From the NCBI GenBank assembly GCA_047528255.1, contig CP180024.1, positions 1,178,001 through 1,242,000 on the forward strand: a DNA stretch of 64,000 nucleotides, given 5' to 3'. The position numbers were made by a program, and so were the translations under genes. This DNA is from G047528255 sp047528255. GTDB lineage: Bacteria > Bacteroidota > Bacteroidia > Flavobacteriales > Blattabacteriaceae. The notes beneath the pieces were generated by a model. The model saw only the letters and a program-made list of their open reading frames with translations. It did not search any database and was not told where the DNA came from. This document shows positions 50,177 to 60,351 of the stretch, one piece after another. The stretch's first letter is position 1. The number at the start of each line of letters is the position of its first letter.

Positions 50177-50873
50177 GTAGTGGAGAATCGGAAGGAAGAG
50201 AGGTAAAAGCAAATCAGTTAAAGAAAAGCAAGGGCAAAAAAAGCCTTAATCAGGAGTAGATATTCAAGGAAAATGACTTAAGAAATCAGGAAAATTTTAC
50301 TACGGAGACAAAAAGAACATAGGGGGGAGATAAAATGGAATGAGACTAGCAGTACATAGCTAGCGTAGCAAATAATAATCATTATAGTAGAGGGATAAAG
50401 CCATTAATAACTAAACTAGGATATAAATCCAAAAAAGTATATGCAGAAAAAGGTTAGAACGTTCCAGCCAACGTGACTTACTTTCATAGTAGAGGCATTA
50501 ATGACTGAATATAGAGGAAAGTTTATAGGAACTGTCTATTAAGTAGGATATCTTTATTTTTCAATAGATTAGTTAGTAAAATCCGATGGGAAGTAAAAGG
50601 AACTTTTGGCAGTATAATGCTTTGGTTTGGATCAGGAAAGACTCATTAGAAAGGATTAGCATGTGTACATGTCCAGCCTCTTGGAGACTATGGAACATAA
50701 TTTGTCTCGTTCTCCTGGGATCATTATGCGCATTTCGTAAAAAAAGATATGATTAATTCATTTATAATTAGTACATCACGAATGTGATGTAAAAAATTAA
50801 ATCTAGATCGTTCTCTAACGAAGCCTATCTAGGAGGTTTAATAAACGTAAGCCACCATTAACAGAATGATTTC
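50177..50873 (+). mobile_element. IS5-family right part
   Basis: About 700 bp of a plus-oriented copy from the middle of the transposase to a degenerate right end. It is more diverged than most copies, so probably older. Confidence 0.8.
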
Positions 50874-51006
50874 AGTTCGCTAAAACTTATTTGAGCGATG
50901 CTTCTTAGTATAAGGCCGGATCTTTTTTTGTTTTTTAATCTAAATTATACGAAATAATATACCGATTTACAAATATTTTAACCCAATTTTCTCATGCAAC
51001 GTTCTT
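50874..51006 (-). mobile_element. IS5-family left-end fragment
   Basis: 133 bp of a minus-oriented left end (to GTTCTT), the outermost layer of this nest on the ligA side. Confidence 0.75.
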
Positions 51007-51098
51007 TTTTTTAATATTTTTCTATGTTGTAGACAAGGCAATGATGCTGATCAATAGCATATTTATATCAGATGTTGCTATTTTTCCATTTAGGGTAT

Positions 51099-53105
51099 TT
51101 ATTTTATATAGGATTCAAAAAATTCATTTTCACTCAAAATTTGCACTGTACTGATATCTTGAGCCTTTCTCAATTTAGAACCGGATTTTTCGCCTACAAC
51201 CAAAAAATCGAGTTTTGAGCTGACTCGACTTAAGATTTTTCCTCCTTGAGCTTCCACTATACTTTCAGCTTCTTCACGAGTCATATCAGATAATTTCCCG
51301 GTAAACAAGAAGGTTTTTCCCTGCAACGTGCTCTCTCTGGCCGAGTCTTGTGAAAATTTTTGCTCGAGTTGCACTCCGGCTTGTCTCAATCTTTCGATGA
51401 GCTGTAGGTTTCCTGACTTCGAAAAATATTCCTCTAGGCTTCGGGAAATTTTTTCGCCTACGTCGTCTACTGTAATCAAGGTTTTCCCATCTGCGGCCAT
51501 TAACGCATCGATGCCGTGAAAATGGCGGGCTAATTTCTTGGCTATAGTTTCTCCGACATGGCGAATCCCCAGAGCGTATAGAACTCGTTCGAAAGGTATC
51601 GTTTTAGATTGTTCTATCCTTTCAACGATATTTTTCGCGGACTTTTCGGCTATGCCTTCCAAGGGGATAAGTTGAGGCGCTTGTAAGGTATATAGATCGG
51701 CCACATTTCGCAAAATTCCCGCTTGAAAAAATAGTTCGATGGTCTCCCCTCCCAAGCTGAAGATGTCCATCGCTTTGCGGCTGACAAAATGTTCGATCTT
51801 TCCGATGAGTTGCGGTGGACAAATCGTTTCGTTCGGGCAATAGTAGGCGGCTTCTCGTTCATTTCTGATCAATGGCGTGCCACAAGCCAGGCATTTTTCC
51901 AAGAAACATACGGGACGCGCATCGGACTTACGTTGGCTCAAATCCACTTTCATTATTTTGGGAATAATCTCGCCTCCTTTTTCTATAAAAATAATGTCTC
52001 CGTAGCAAACTCCGAGTTTTCGGATGTTGCTTTCATTGTGCAGTGAAGCCCTTTTCACGGCGGTTCCTCCGAGAGATACCGTCTCGAGTTTTGCCACCGG
52101 GGTGATCGTTCCGGTTCGTCCGACTTGAAAGCTCACGTCCAAAAGTCGTGTGGTTACACGTTCGGCTTGAAATTTATAAGCTATGGCCCAGCGCGGAAAC
52201 TTAGCCGTATATCCCAGACGGGTTTGCTGACGATAAGCGTTGACTTTTATGACTATTCCGTCGGTTTTGTAAGGCAATTTATGCCGTTTTACATCCCAAT
52301 GATCGATAAATTGAAAAACTTCTTGCATTGTACGGAAGAGTCGAGATGTTCGGGGCACTTTGAATCCCCATTGATGAGCGTATTCCAAAGCTTGGTATTG
52401 AGAGTCAAAGGGAATATTTTCTCCGCTGATCGAATAGATCAAGCAGTCTAAAGGGCGTTTGGCTACTTCGGTACTGTCTTGAAGCTTCAATGTGCCGCTG
52501 GCTGTATTGCGCGGGTTGGAATAAGGTTCTTCACCATTTTTAACACGCTCTTTATTCATTTTCTGAAAACCGGCTAGAGGAAAAATAATTTCTCCGCGTG
52601 CTTCGATATCCTGGGGATAATCCCCCCTAAGCTTCAAAGGTACTGATCCTATGGTACGTATGTTGGTCGTGATTTCGTCGCCTTGTTGACCGTCGCCACG
52701 GGTAACGGCCCTCTCCAAAACTCCGTCTTGATAGATTAGGCTGATCGATACGCCGTCATATTTGAGTTCGCAAACGTATTCGGAAGGTTCGTCAAGATTC
52801 TTTCTTATACGATTTCCCCAGTTAATCAATTCTTGACGGTTGTAAGCATTATCCAAAGAATACATCCGTTGGCGATGGGTGATGGTCGGGAAAAGTTTGG
52901 TCACTTTTCCCCCCACTCTTTTGGTAGGAGAGTTGGGGTCATGAAATTTGGGATTCTTCCTTTCCAAGGCCTCCAGTTCACACATTTTTTGGTCGAACTC
53001 ATGGTCGAAAATTTCCGGAGCGTCAAGGACATAATACTTGTAATTGTGCTCGGAGAGTTCCTCTCGCAATCCTTCTATGTGTTTTCGTAAATCTTTTCTA
53101 TCCAT
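51099..53105 (-). CDS. ligA: NAD-dependent DNA ligase
   Basis: The 668-aa enzyme seals nicks in replication and repair, using NAD. The nucleotidyltransferase domain has the adenylated lysine in CELKYDGVSISL (about residue 110), with the Ia domain before it (EHNYKYYVLDAPEIFDHEFD). An OB domain, the four-cysteine zinc finger (CLACGTPLI, then YYCPNETICP), helix-hairpin-helix repeats (GIRHVGETIAKKLARHF) and a C-terminal BRCT domain (GKTFLFTGKLSDMTREEAE) follow. The frame extends seven codons upstream to a TTG; the ATG at 53105 (MDRKDLRKHI) is preferred because TAACTTTG, a -7 promoter box, lies just upstream. Confidence 0.96.
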   Translation of the reverse strand: MDRKDLRKHIEGLREELSEHNYKYYVLDAPEIFDHEFDQKMCELEALERKNPKFHDPNSPTKRVGGKVTKLFPTITHRQRMYSLDNAYNRQELINWGNRIRKNLDEPSEYVCELKYDGVSISLIYQDGVLERAVTRGDGQQGDEITTNIRTIGSVPLKLRGDYPQDIEARGEIIFPLAGFQKMNKERVKNGEEPYSNPRNTASGTLKLQDSTEVAKRPLDCLIYSISGENIPFDSQYQALEYAHQWGFKVPRTSRLFRTMQEVFQFIDHWDVKRHKLPYKTDGIVIKVNAYRQQTRLGYTAKFPRWAIAYKFQAERVTTRLLDVSFQVGRTGTITPVAKLETVSLGGTAVKRASLHNESNIRKLGVCYGDIIFIEKGGEIIPKIMKVDLSQRKSDARPVCFLEKCLACGTPLIRNEREAAYYCPNETICPPQLIGKIEHFVSRKAMDIFSLGGETIELFFQAGILRNVADLYTLQAPQLIPLEGIAEKSAKNIVERIEQSKTIPFERVLYALGIRHVGETIAKKLARHFHGIDALMAADGKTLITVDDVGEKISRSLEEYFSKSGNLQLIERLRQAGVQLEQKFSQDSARESTLQGKTFLFTGKLSDMTREEAESIVEAQGGKILSRVSSKLDFLVVGEKSGSKLRKAQDISTVQILSENEFFESYIK

Positions 53106-53123
53106 TTTGATAAAGGAAGTTGA

Positions 53124-53131
53124 CAAAGTTA
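53124..53131 (-). promoter_or_regulatory. -7 box of ligA next to an IS end
   Basis: TAACTTTG on the minus strand matches the Bacteroidota -7 consensus and ends 18 nt before the ligA ATG. The -33 region, 19-21 nt upstream, now lies in IS sequence (the IS begins at 53138), and no TTTG is found there. Confidence 0.45.
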
Positions 53132-53137
53132 TGTATT

Positions 53138-53431
53138 GATTCCATTGTGTTAAGGATGCTTTTCTAATTCCTTATTAATCTCTTTTCAGTAAGAGCTATA
53201 TCCTTTTTTGCTACTATTTCATTGCGAAATCTGCATAGATGCGTACGATCTGGAATCTGATCTTCCAATCAAAAAAAACAAAAGCTCATGCAGCCTACGG
53301 AATCTTTTACTAATTCTTCCGTCCCTATATCACTCAGTTTATACAACTAGCTTAGCATCATAATCTTAAATAATTACAACTTACTGTAAGAGGGTGATCT
53401 TTTATTCCCTGTCCTTTTTGATATATTTTTC
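53138..53431 (-). mobile_element. IS5-family fragment with internal deletion
   Basis: An 18-bp right-end tip (53138-53155) is joined to an internal stretch of the left half of the IS in minus orientation, cut where a plus-oriented copy begins. About 740 bp between tip and stretch are missing. Confidence 0.75.
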
Positions 53432-54695
53432 GAGAACGTTGCATGAGAGAAGGGGTCTAAAATATTTGTATAATCAATATATTGTTTCGTATATCTGCAG
53501 TATAAAATAAAAAAATATTCGGATCTATGCTCAGAAGCACCGCACAAATAATTTTTAGTGAACTATATATGAAATCTTCTACCAGAAGGAGTTAGTTTTT
53601 CAAAAGGTTAAAAACCTTGATCCACTGGGAAGGTATGGAGAAAGAAATAAGAAAAATATACCAAAAAAGCCAGGGAATAAAAGGCCAACCTGCTTACAGT
53701 TGAATATAGTTATTTAAGATGATGCTTTTGAGTCACTGGATGATCTCAGTGATGTAGGAATGGAAGAATTGGGGAAAGGATCTTTGAGCTGCATTCGCTT
53801 TTATAGTTTTCGATTGGAAGATAAAATACTAGATCATATGACTCTATGCAGATTTCGAAATGAAATAGTAGCAAAAAAGGCATATGATCGCTTACTGAAA
53901 AAATTTAATAAGGAATTAAAAAAGCCTCAGGACATAGTTAAAATATGAGTGATAGTGGGATGCTAGTATTACAGTTAGTCCCCTTTCTATCAGAAATTTT
54001 CCTTCTTTGTAGTGGAGGATTGGAAGGAAGAGGGGCAAAAACAAATCAGTTAAAAAAGCAAGGGAAAAAAAGGGACTCAATCAGGAGTAGGAACTCAAAG
54101 AAAATGGCTCAAGAAATCAGGTAAACTCTACTACGGATACAAGAAGCACATAGGGGGCTAAAAAGGGAATGATACTGCAGTGCATAGCATAGCAGCCAAT
54201 CAGATGATAGTAGAGAGCTAAAGGTATTAATAAGCAAACTATGCTATAAACTATAGAGAAGTATATGCAAACAAAGGTTAGAAGTACTAGCCAACGTGTC
54301 TTACTTTCATAGTTGAGGAATAAAAGACTGGATACAAAAGAAAACCATAGGAACCGTCCCTTAAGTAGGATAACTATATTATTCAACAAATTAGTGAGTA
54401 AAAACCGATGGGTAGTAGAACGTCTTTTTGAAAGGATAAAGCGTTAGTTTGGATCAGGAAAGGCTCCTTACAAAGGATTAGTTTGTGTGCATGCCTAGCA
54501 TTTTATGGAGGCTATGGCGTATAATTTGTATAGTTTTCCTGTTATTATTATGCGTTGTTCATAACAATAGATATAATTAATTTATAAGCAATAGTATTTT
54601 GAATACAATGTGAAAGACTAAGATTTACATCGTTCTCTAACGAATCCCATCTAGGAGGTTGAATAAACGTAATTCACCATTAGCACAATGGTCTC
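53432..54695 (+). mobile_element. IS5-family element, plus orientation
   Basis: A 1264-bp copy (GAGAACGTTGCATG, a perfect left end, to GGTCTC), transposase frameshifted. After it, 54715-54790 shows weak similarity to an IS left end in minus orientation, a possible worn-out remnant before mscS. Confidence 0.88.
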
Positions 54696-54864
54696 TTCTT
54701 ATCATAATGGGGGCTATTTTTCATTTTCTATTCCAAATACATAGTACAATTACCATAATTTACAAATGGTTAATTTTTTCTCGTGCAATGGTGTAGTATT
54801 GTTCAATAAAATTTTCTTCTCGACTTTATTTTGCGAAATTCGCTACCGTAAAAACAATAAAATT

Positions 54865-55731
54865 ATGGACTGGCGTTTTAAGGTGGATTGGGTAATGGTG
54901 GAACATGCTGTCAAAGCGGGAATCATCCTCTCTTTAGCCATTTTGGCGAATCGTTTTTTGAAGAGGGCGTTTACCAAATTTTTCCAAGAGAAGATAGATA
55001 AAACGAAGTTTTCTTTTTTCAAGAATTCGATCAGTTTTTTTGTCTCTTTCATTGCTTTAATGTTGATTTTTAGAACCATTCCAGCTTTGAAGAATATCGG
55101 AGACAAATTTTTGGCGGGTTCTGCCATCTTGATCGGGGTGATAGGTTTTGCTTCTCAAAAGATATTTTCCGATCTCTCAAGCAGTGTTTTTATTTTGATT
55201 TCTCAGCCTTTTCGGGTAGGAGATTACATTGAACTTTCCGGAGGAATCGCGGGTTATGTCCAGGAGATTACGCTTCGCCACACGGTGATAAGAACTTTAC
55301 AGAACAAAAAAATTTTTGTCCCCAACAGCAAGATCAATGAGGATGCCATTACTAATAATGATATTGGCGATAGACGCACTCGTAGGACTATAGATATAGG
55401 TATCGGTTATGCTTCTGATATTGATTGTGCGATACGGATCATCCAGGAGGAGATTGAAAAACATCCGCTCTCCATCGATGCGCGGACGGATGAAGAGAAG
55501 GTTCTTGGTGTTCCTCGCGTAGTGGTAAAGTTGACGGATTTAGGCGATTTTGCAGTAAATCTCAAAGCGTTCGGTTGGGCGGAAGATAATATGAAAAGTG
55601 TGACTCTTGAGTGGGATGTTCTCAAGACGATCAAAGAGCGGTTTGATCAAGAGGGTATTGAAATTCCTTTTCCGTACAGGACTTTTGTTTTCAAAAATCA
55701 GTCGTCTTTTCCTCCCGTCAAAGGATCTTGA
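54865..55731 (+). CDS. MscS-type mechanosensitive channel
   Basis: The 288-aa inner-membrane protein opens under membrane tension. Three hydrophobic segments precede the conserved pore-lining helix and beta domain: HAVKAGIILSLAILANRFL, FFKNSISFFVSFIALMLIFR, and LAGSAILIGVIGFASQKIF followed by SDLSSSVFILISQPFRVGDYIEL. The Gly/Ala-rich pore helix and the QPFRVGDYIE motif are typical of the family. The start MDWRFKVDWVM at 54865 is chosen; the longer frame from 54766 runs through IS-like sequence. It converges with prmC and overlaps it by 34 nt. A short member of the family with no extra domains. Confidence 0.9.
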   Translation: MDWRFKVDWVMVEHAVKAGIILSLAILANRFLKRAFTKFFQEKIDKTKFSFFKNSISFFVSFIALMLIFRTIPALKNIGDKFLAGSAILIGVIGFASQKIFSDLSSSVFILISQPFRVGDYIELSGGIAGYVQEITLRHTVIRTLQNKKIFVPNSKINEDAITNNDIGDRRTRRTIDIGIGYASDIDCAIRIIQEEIEKHPLSIDARTDEEKVLGVPRVVVKLTDLGDFAVNLKAFGWAEDNMKSVTLEWDVLKTIKERFDQEGIEIPFPYRTFVFKNQSSFPPVKGS

Positions 55732-56594
55732 TGGTTGATACGAGCTTTAAGCATGCGGGGATTTCCGTAGATATCTTTTCGTATTTCTATTTTGATGTAG
55801 CCTGATTCTTCCATCAATAGAGCTGTCTCTTGGGCTAGAAATTGATTGATTTCGAAGTAGATACTTCCGTTTGATCTGGTCCTTTTTAAGGATCGGAGGG
55901 CAATTTCTCTATAAAAAATTAAAGGGTCTTCATCCGAAACGAATAGGGCTTCGGTGGGTTCGTATCGGTACACATTGGGGTGCATCAACGCTTTTTCGCT
56001 TATCCTGACGTAGGGGGGGTTGCTCACGATCACATCAAAATTAGGCCAAGCTTCTGGAAGCGGAGTTTTTAAAATATCGAATCGGTGGAACGAAATATCG
56101 ACTTTGTGTCTAACGGCATTTTGACGTGCGACTTCCAGTGCGTCCTCAGAGATGTCCAGCGCGTAAACCGTTGCGTTCGGTAGTCTGTTTTTTAGAGAAA
56201 CTGCGATGCAGCCGCTTCCGGTTCCTACATCGAGCAAGAAAAGGTCAGTTTTTGAGGCATGGTTTTCAATCACCCAAGAGATAAGCTCTTCGGTTTCGGG
56301 GCGGGGGATGAGTGTTCTCTCGTCGACGATCCAATCCAAATCGAAAAAGAGAGCTTTTCCTGAGATGTATTGTATCGGACGGTTGTTTTTTAAAGATTCA
56401 AGACCTTTTTTCAAGACTTTAAGGGCGGCTACATCTAACGTGTCTTGATGGAGCAACTGAAGGCGGACAGCGGTTTTTTCACGCTTCAAAATGTAACAGG
56501 CGAGTAGAAAGAAAAGACTTTCGCGCTCTTCTCTTAGAGGGTAATTTTTTTGCAGGGTTTGATGAAAAGTATGGTAAAATTCAACGAATTTCAT
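55698..56594 (-). CDS. prmC: Peptide chain release factor N5-glutamine methyltransferase
   Basis: The 298-aa enzyme methylates the glutamine of the GGQ motif in RF1 and RF2. The N-terminal helical domain ends around the motif PIQYISGKALFF (release factor contact). The Rossmann domain has the SAM loop LLDVGTGSGCIAVSL (about 118-132) and the catalytic NPPY in VSNPPYVRISEK (about 190-201). It ends shortly after the strand IEIRKDIYGNPRMLKAR, as usual. It overlaps mscS tail to tail by 34 nt. Confidence 0.94.
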   Translation of the reverse strand: MKFVEFYHTFHQTLQKNYPLREERESLFFLLACYILKREKTAVRLQLLHQDTLDVAALKVLKKGLESLKNNRPIQYISGKALFFDLDWIVDERTLIPRPETEELISWVIENHASKTDLFLLDVGTGSGCIAVSLKNRLPNATVYALDISEDALEVARQNAVRHKVDISFHRFDILKTPLPEAWPNFDVIVSNPPYVRISEKALMHPNVYRYEPTEALFVSDEDPLIFYREIALRSLKRTRSNGSIYFEINQFLAQETALLMEESGYIKIEIRKDIYGNPRMLKARINHQDPLTGGKDD

Positions 56595-56769
56595 TAAAAA
56601 AAACGAGAGTTTACTTGTTTTTAATTTTCTTTAAAAATCTGATTGGAATGGTTAACGTGTCATTAAAAAGCACAACGAAATATTCGGAAATGAAAAAAAA
56701 TGCTTTATTCTGTTTTTTACAGGGATAAACGCTGTTTTATTTCCAGAGATTATTCGCTACTTATATTTT

Positions 56770-56990
56770 GAGAACGATGCATGAGAGAAGAGTTTAAAGT
56801 GTTTGTAAATCAACATATTTTTTCGTATACATGGAGTAATAAATAAAAAAAGATTAGGCTCAATTCTCAGATGCACCACGAAAATAAGTTTTAGAGAACT
56901 ATACATGAAATGTTCTACCAGAAGGAGTGAGTTTTTCAAAAGATTAAAAACCTTGATCGACTGGGGGGAATGGAGAAAGAAATAAGAAAA
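56770..56990 (+). mobile_element. IS5-family left part
   Basis: 221 bp of a plus-oriented left end including the transposase start, cut where a second left end begins. Confidence 0.8.
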
Positions 56991-57037
56991 GAGAATGTTG
57001 TATGAGATAAAGAGTTTAAAAAATTGTAAATCAATAT
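56991..57037 (+). mobile_element. IS5-family left-end tip
   Basis: 47 bp of another plus-oriented left end (GAGAATGTTGTATG), in the same orientation as the fragment before it, cut by a minus-oriented copy. Confidence 0.75.
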
Positions 57038-58308
57038 GGGACCATTTTGTTAATTGTGGATTACATTTATTCAGCCTTCTAGATGGGCTTTTTTAGAGAA
57101 GATGTAGATTTAGTCTTTCACATTGTATTCGAAATATGTTGATTATAAATTAATTAATTATATCTATTTTTATGAACAGCGCATAATAATTCCAGGGGAA
57201 CGATACAAATTATGCCATAGTCTTCATAAGATACTGGGCATGCACGCGAGTTAATCCCTTTATAACGAGCCTTTCCTGATCCAAACCAACGCTTTATACT
57301 ACCAAGAGTACGTTCTACTACCCATCGGTTTTTACTTACTATTATGTTGAATAATATAGCTATTCCTACTTAATGTACGGTTCCTATAGGTTTTCTTCTA
57401 TATACGGCTTTGATGCCTCGACTATTAAAGTAAGACACGTTCGCTGTTAGTTGGTAACCTTTGTCTGCATATACTTTTCTTGGGGGGGTATATCCTAGTT
57501 TGCTTATTAATGGCTTTAGCCCTCTCCTATCATGCTCATTGGCTGCTACGCTATGTAAAGCTAGTATCATTTTATTTTTATCCACCCCTATGTGCTTCTT
57601 GTATCCGTAGTAGAGTTTCCCTGATTTCTTGAGCCATTTTCCTTGACTGTCTACTCCTGATTTAGTTTCTTTTTTTACCCTTGCTTTTCTTTGACTGATT
57701 TGCTTTTGCCACTCTTCTTTCCGATCCTACACTACGTAGGTAGGAGCTCCCTTTGGAGCAAAGGGAGTCACTGTAATACTGGCAATCTACTATCACTTTT
57801 GTTTTAACTATAGCCTGATGTTTTCCTAATCCCTTATTGATCTGATTCAGTAAGCACTCATATACCTTTTTGGCTACTATTTCATTGCGAAATCTTCATA
57901 GAGTCGTATGATCTGGTATCTTATCTTTCAATCGAAACCCCAAAAAGCGCATGCAGCTGAAGGTTTTTTTCACCAATTCTTGCGTTCCTACATCACTGAA
58001 ATCATACCAGTGACTCAAAATTCTCATCGTTAAATAACGATATTCCGCTATAAGTAGGTTTCCCTTCTATTCCCTGCCTTTTTGATATATTTTTCTTATT
58101 TCTTTTTTCATTCCTTCCCAGTAGATCAAGGTTTTTAACCTTTAAAAAACTCACTCCTTCTGGTAGAACGTTCCATATATAGTTCACTAAAGCTTATTTG
58201 TGCGATGCTTCTGAGCATAGAGCCGAATTTTTTATTTTCTAATCCAACAGACGAAACAATATATTGATTTACAAATATTTTAACCTCCTGCGCCCATGCA
58301 ACGTTCTC
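57038..58308 (-). mobile_element. IS5-family element, minus orientation
   Basis: A 1271-bp near full-length copy (GGGACC to GTTCTC) with a seven-C run near 57482-57491 and a frameshifted transposase. Confidence 0.9.
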
Positions 58309-58588
58309 ATAACTATATTCCACTGTAAGTAGGTTGGTCTTTTGTTCCCTGGTCTTTTTGATATATTTTTCTTATTTCTTTCTCCATTCCTTCCCAGTGG
58401 ATCAAGGTGTTTACCTTTTGAAAAACTCACTCCTTCTGCTAGAACGTTCCATATATAGCTCACTAAAGCTTATTTGTGAGGTGTTTCTGAGTATAGAACC
58501 GAATTTTTTTTATTTTCTACTCTTCCTAGATGAAATAATATGTTGATATTACAAATATTTTAAACGCCTTTTCTCATGCAGAGTTCTC
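58309..58588 (-). mobile_element. IS5-family left part
   Basis: 280 bp of a second minus-oriented left part (ending GAGTTCTC), in the same orientation as the copy before it. Confidence 0.8.
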
Positions 58589-58760
58589 AATTTGTATCGT
58601 TTTGCTAGGATCATTATGAGCTGTTCATAAAAATAGATATGATATTATTTGTTTATAATCAGCGGTTTTCGAATACTATGTGAAAGACTAAATTTATATC
58701 GTCTCCAACGACCCCATCTAAGAAGCTGAATAAACTAATCCACCTTAATACAATAATACC
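58589..58760 (+). mobile_element. IS5-family right-end fragment
   Basis: 172 bp of a plus-oriented right end with a degenerate tip (CAATAATACC). With 56770-56990 it may be the remains of the outermost copy of this five-layer nest. Confidence 0.75.
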
Positions 58761-58810
58761 GAAGCTATATCTCTCTTAGAGATCTTCTTTAGTATTTTCC
58801 TATTGATTTG

Positions 58811-58841
58811 TAAGATAAAGTATTCGCTTGTTGTTATCTTA
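58811..58841. other. Hairpin downstream of the 472-aa gene
   Basis: TAAGATAA (58811-58818) pairs with TTATCTTA (58834-58841) over a 15-nt loop, 16 nt past the stop of the minus-strand gene. It could be a weak terminator; no strong T-run follows on the minus strand. Confidence 0.3.
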
Positions 58842-58856
58842 AAAGGCTGATGATGC

Positions 58857-60275
58857 TCAGTAGACACCTCTTGAATAACCAAAGAGTCTATTTTCCTTGA
58901 TCATTCCTGCTACGCCTTCGGGAAGGTCTTTTTCCCAAGAATTTTCTTCTGTAGCAATTCGATATAAAATTTCTCTGGAATAGATGTGAAGTAGCTCAGG
59001 ATTGTATGATTTGATATCGATAATCTTACCGTTGTTTTTAAAGTATTTGTACAGTTCTTTTAATTTCGGGCCAACTTTTAGGTTGTCTGATGTGAGTAGT
59101 TCGTCTTCTTCAGTATTTCTAAAAGGATACAGGTAGATGTTCAGATCTTTTGTAAAGAGTCTTCCGAAGGCTTCCAGAATGCCCCCGCTCAAGTTTTGAT
59201 AATATTTTTCTTCAAATATTTCTAAAAGATTATTGACGCCCATTACCAGTCCGATACGTTTGTCTGTAAATCGAGAAAAATAATCCACCATTCGATAATA
59301 CTCTGATAAGCGAGAGATCATTACATTTTGATCCAGTCTTCCCAAGATATCAGCGCGGTCAAGAAAATCTTGTTCGTGAAGTTTGCCCGAAGAGGTCAAA
59401 TTGCTTAGAGTGATTTCACATAATTCGATGACGTCTTCTTTTCGGACTTCGGGTTCTTTGAGCAAGAGTGTATGGCCGCAATGGAGCATATCCATGTTGA
59501 GTTTAGTCACGGGTCTGAAACTTCCGCGCATGACGAAAATGTGTTTTTTAAAAAGAAGATCAGCTGGTAAGATGTTTTTCCCGTCTGGGCCGAAAATCAC
59601 CGTATCGGTCATGCCGTGTTTGACCAATTGTAGGCTCATCATACGGTTGTCTACATATTTGAATCTGGGTCCGGAGAAATTGATTGTGTCTATTTCAATT
59701 TTGTCTTTTCTGATATTGTCGTAGAGAGAAAATAGCAATTTGCGTGGGTTGTCATTATGATAAAAAGCACCATATATCAAGTTGGTTCCCAGTTCTCCTA
59801 AGGTTTCTTGCTCCAATTGGGCTTCATTTTGGTGGAAGTTTAGATGTAAAATAATCTCGCTGTAAGCTTCTTCAGGAGTCAATTGAAAGTGGATACCTAC
59901 CCATCCGTGCCCTTTTTTCGATTTTTTGTAATAATCAATAGTAGCGACCGTATTGGCATATACGAAGAAAGTTTTTTGGATATGATCCGCCCTATTGAGC
60001 CGCTCCTCAATGAGTCGGGTTTCATGACGTAACATTTTTTTGATACGAGATTCGCAAACGTATCTCATGTCAGCCTCCTTTCCGTAGATGGCATCGCTGA
60101 AGTCTTTGTCATAGGCAGACATGGCCTTGGCTACAGTTTTTGAAGCTCCCCCGGCACGGAAAAAGGTGCGTGCCGTCTCTTGTCCCGCTCCGATTTCTGC
60201 GAAAGTACCATAAATATTTGTACTCATATTGATCTCACGGGCTTTTTGCTTGGCTGTAAGTATCTGTTTTGTCAT
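58857..60275 (-). CDS. Conserved Bacteroidota protein of unknown function (472 aa)
   Basis: The protein begins MTKQILTAKQKAREINMSTN and is soluble, with no signal peptide or membrane segment. Conserved-looking stretches are GTFAEIGAGQETARTFFRAGG, KAMSAYDKDFSDAIYG, FFVYANTVATIDYYKKSKKG, QETLGELGTNLIYGAFYH, NRMMSLQLVKHGMTD and MRGSFRPVTKLNMDML. I recognise it as a widely conserved Bacteroidota family; database annotations for it vary (including nicotinate-nucleotide adenylyltransferase) and I do not see the HxGH motif needed for that. The start at 60275 is chosen over a frame extending to 60371, which would overlap the divergent aroQ. Its retention in a shrinking genome argues for an important function. 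Confidence 0.75.
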   Translation of the reverse strand: MTKQILTAKQKAREINMSTNIYGTFAEIGAGQETARTFFRAGGASKTVAKAMSAYDKDFSDAIYGKEADMRYVCESRIKKMLRHETRLIEERLNRADHIQKTFFVYANTVATIDYYKKSKKGHGWVGIHFQLTPEEAYSEIILHLNFHQNEAQLEQETLGELGTNLIYGAFYHNDNPRKLLFSLYDNIRKDKIEIDTINFSGPRFKYVDNRMMSLQLVKHGMTDTVIFGPDGKNILPADLLFKKHIFVMRGSFRPVTKLNMDMLHCGHTLLLKEPEVRKEDVIELCEITLSNLTSSGKLHEQDFLDRADILGRLDQNVMISRLSEYYRMVDYFSRFTDKRIGLVMGVNNLLEIFEEKYYQNLSGGILEAFGRLFTKDLNIYLYPFRNTEEDELLTSDNLKVGPKLKELYKYFKNNGKIIDIKSYNPELLHIYSREILYRIATEENSWEKDLPEGVAGMIKENRLFGYSRGVY

Positions 60276-60351
60276 AAGTTTAGGGGGTAAATTCACCGAA
60301 AGATAGAAAAATATTTGTTCCTTTGTTTTTGAAGATCGATTATTCATTGGG

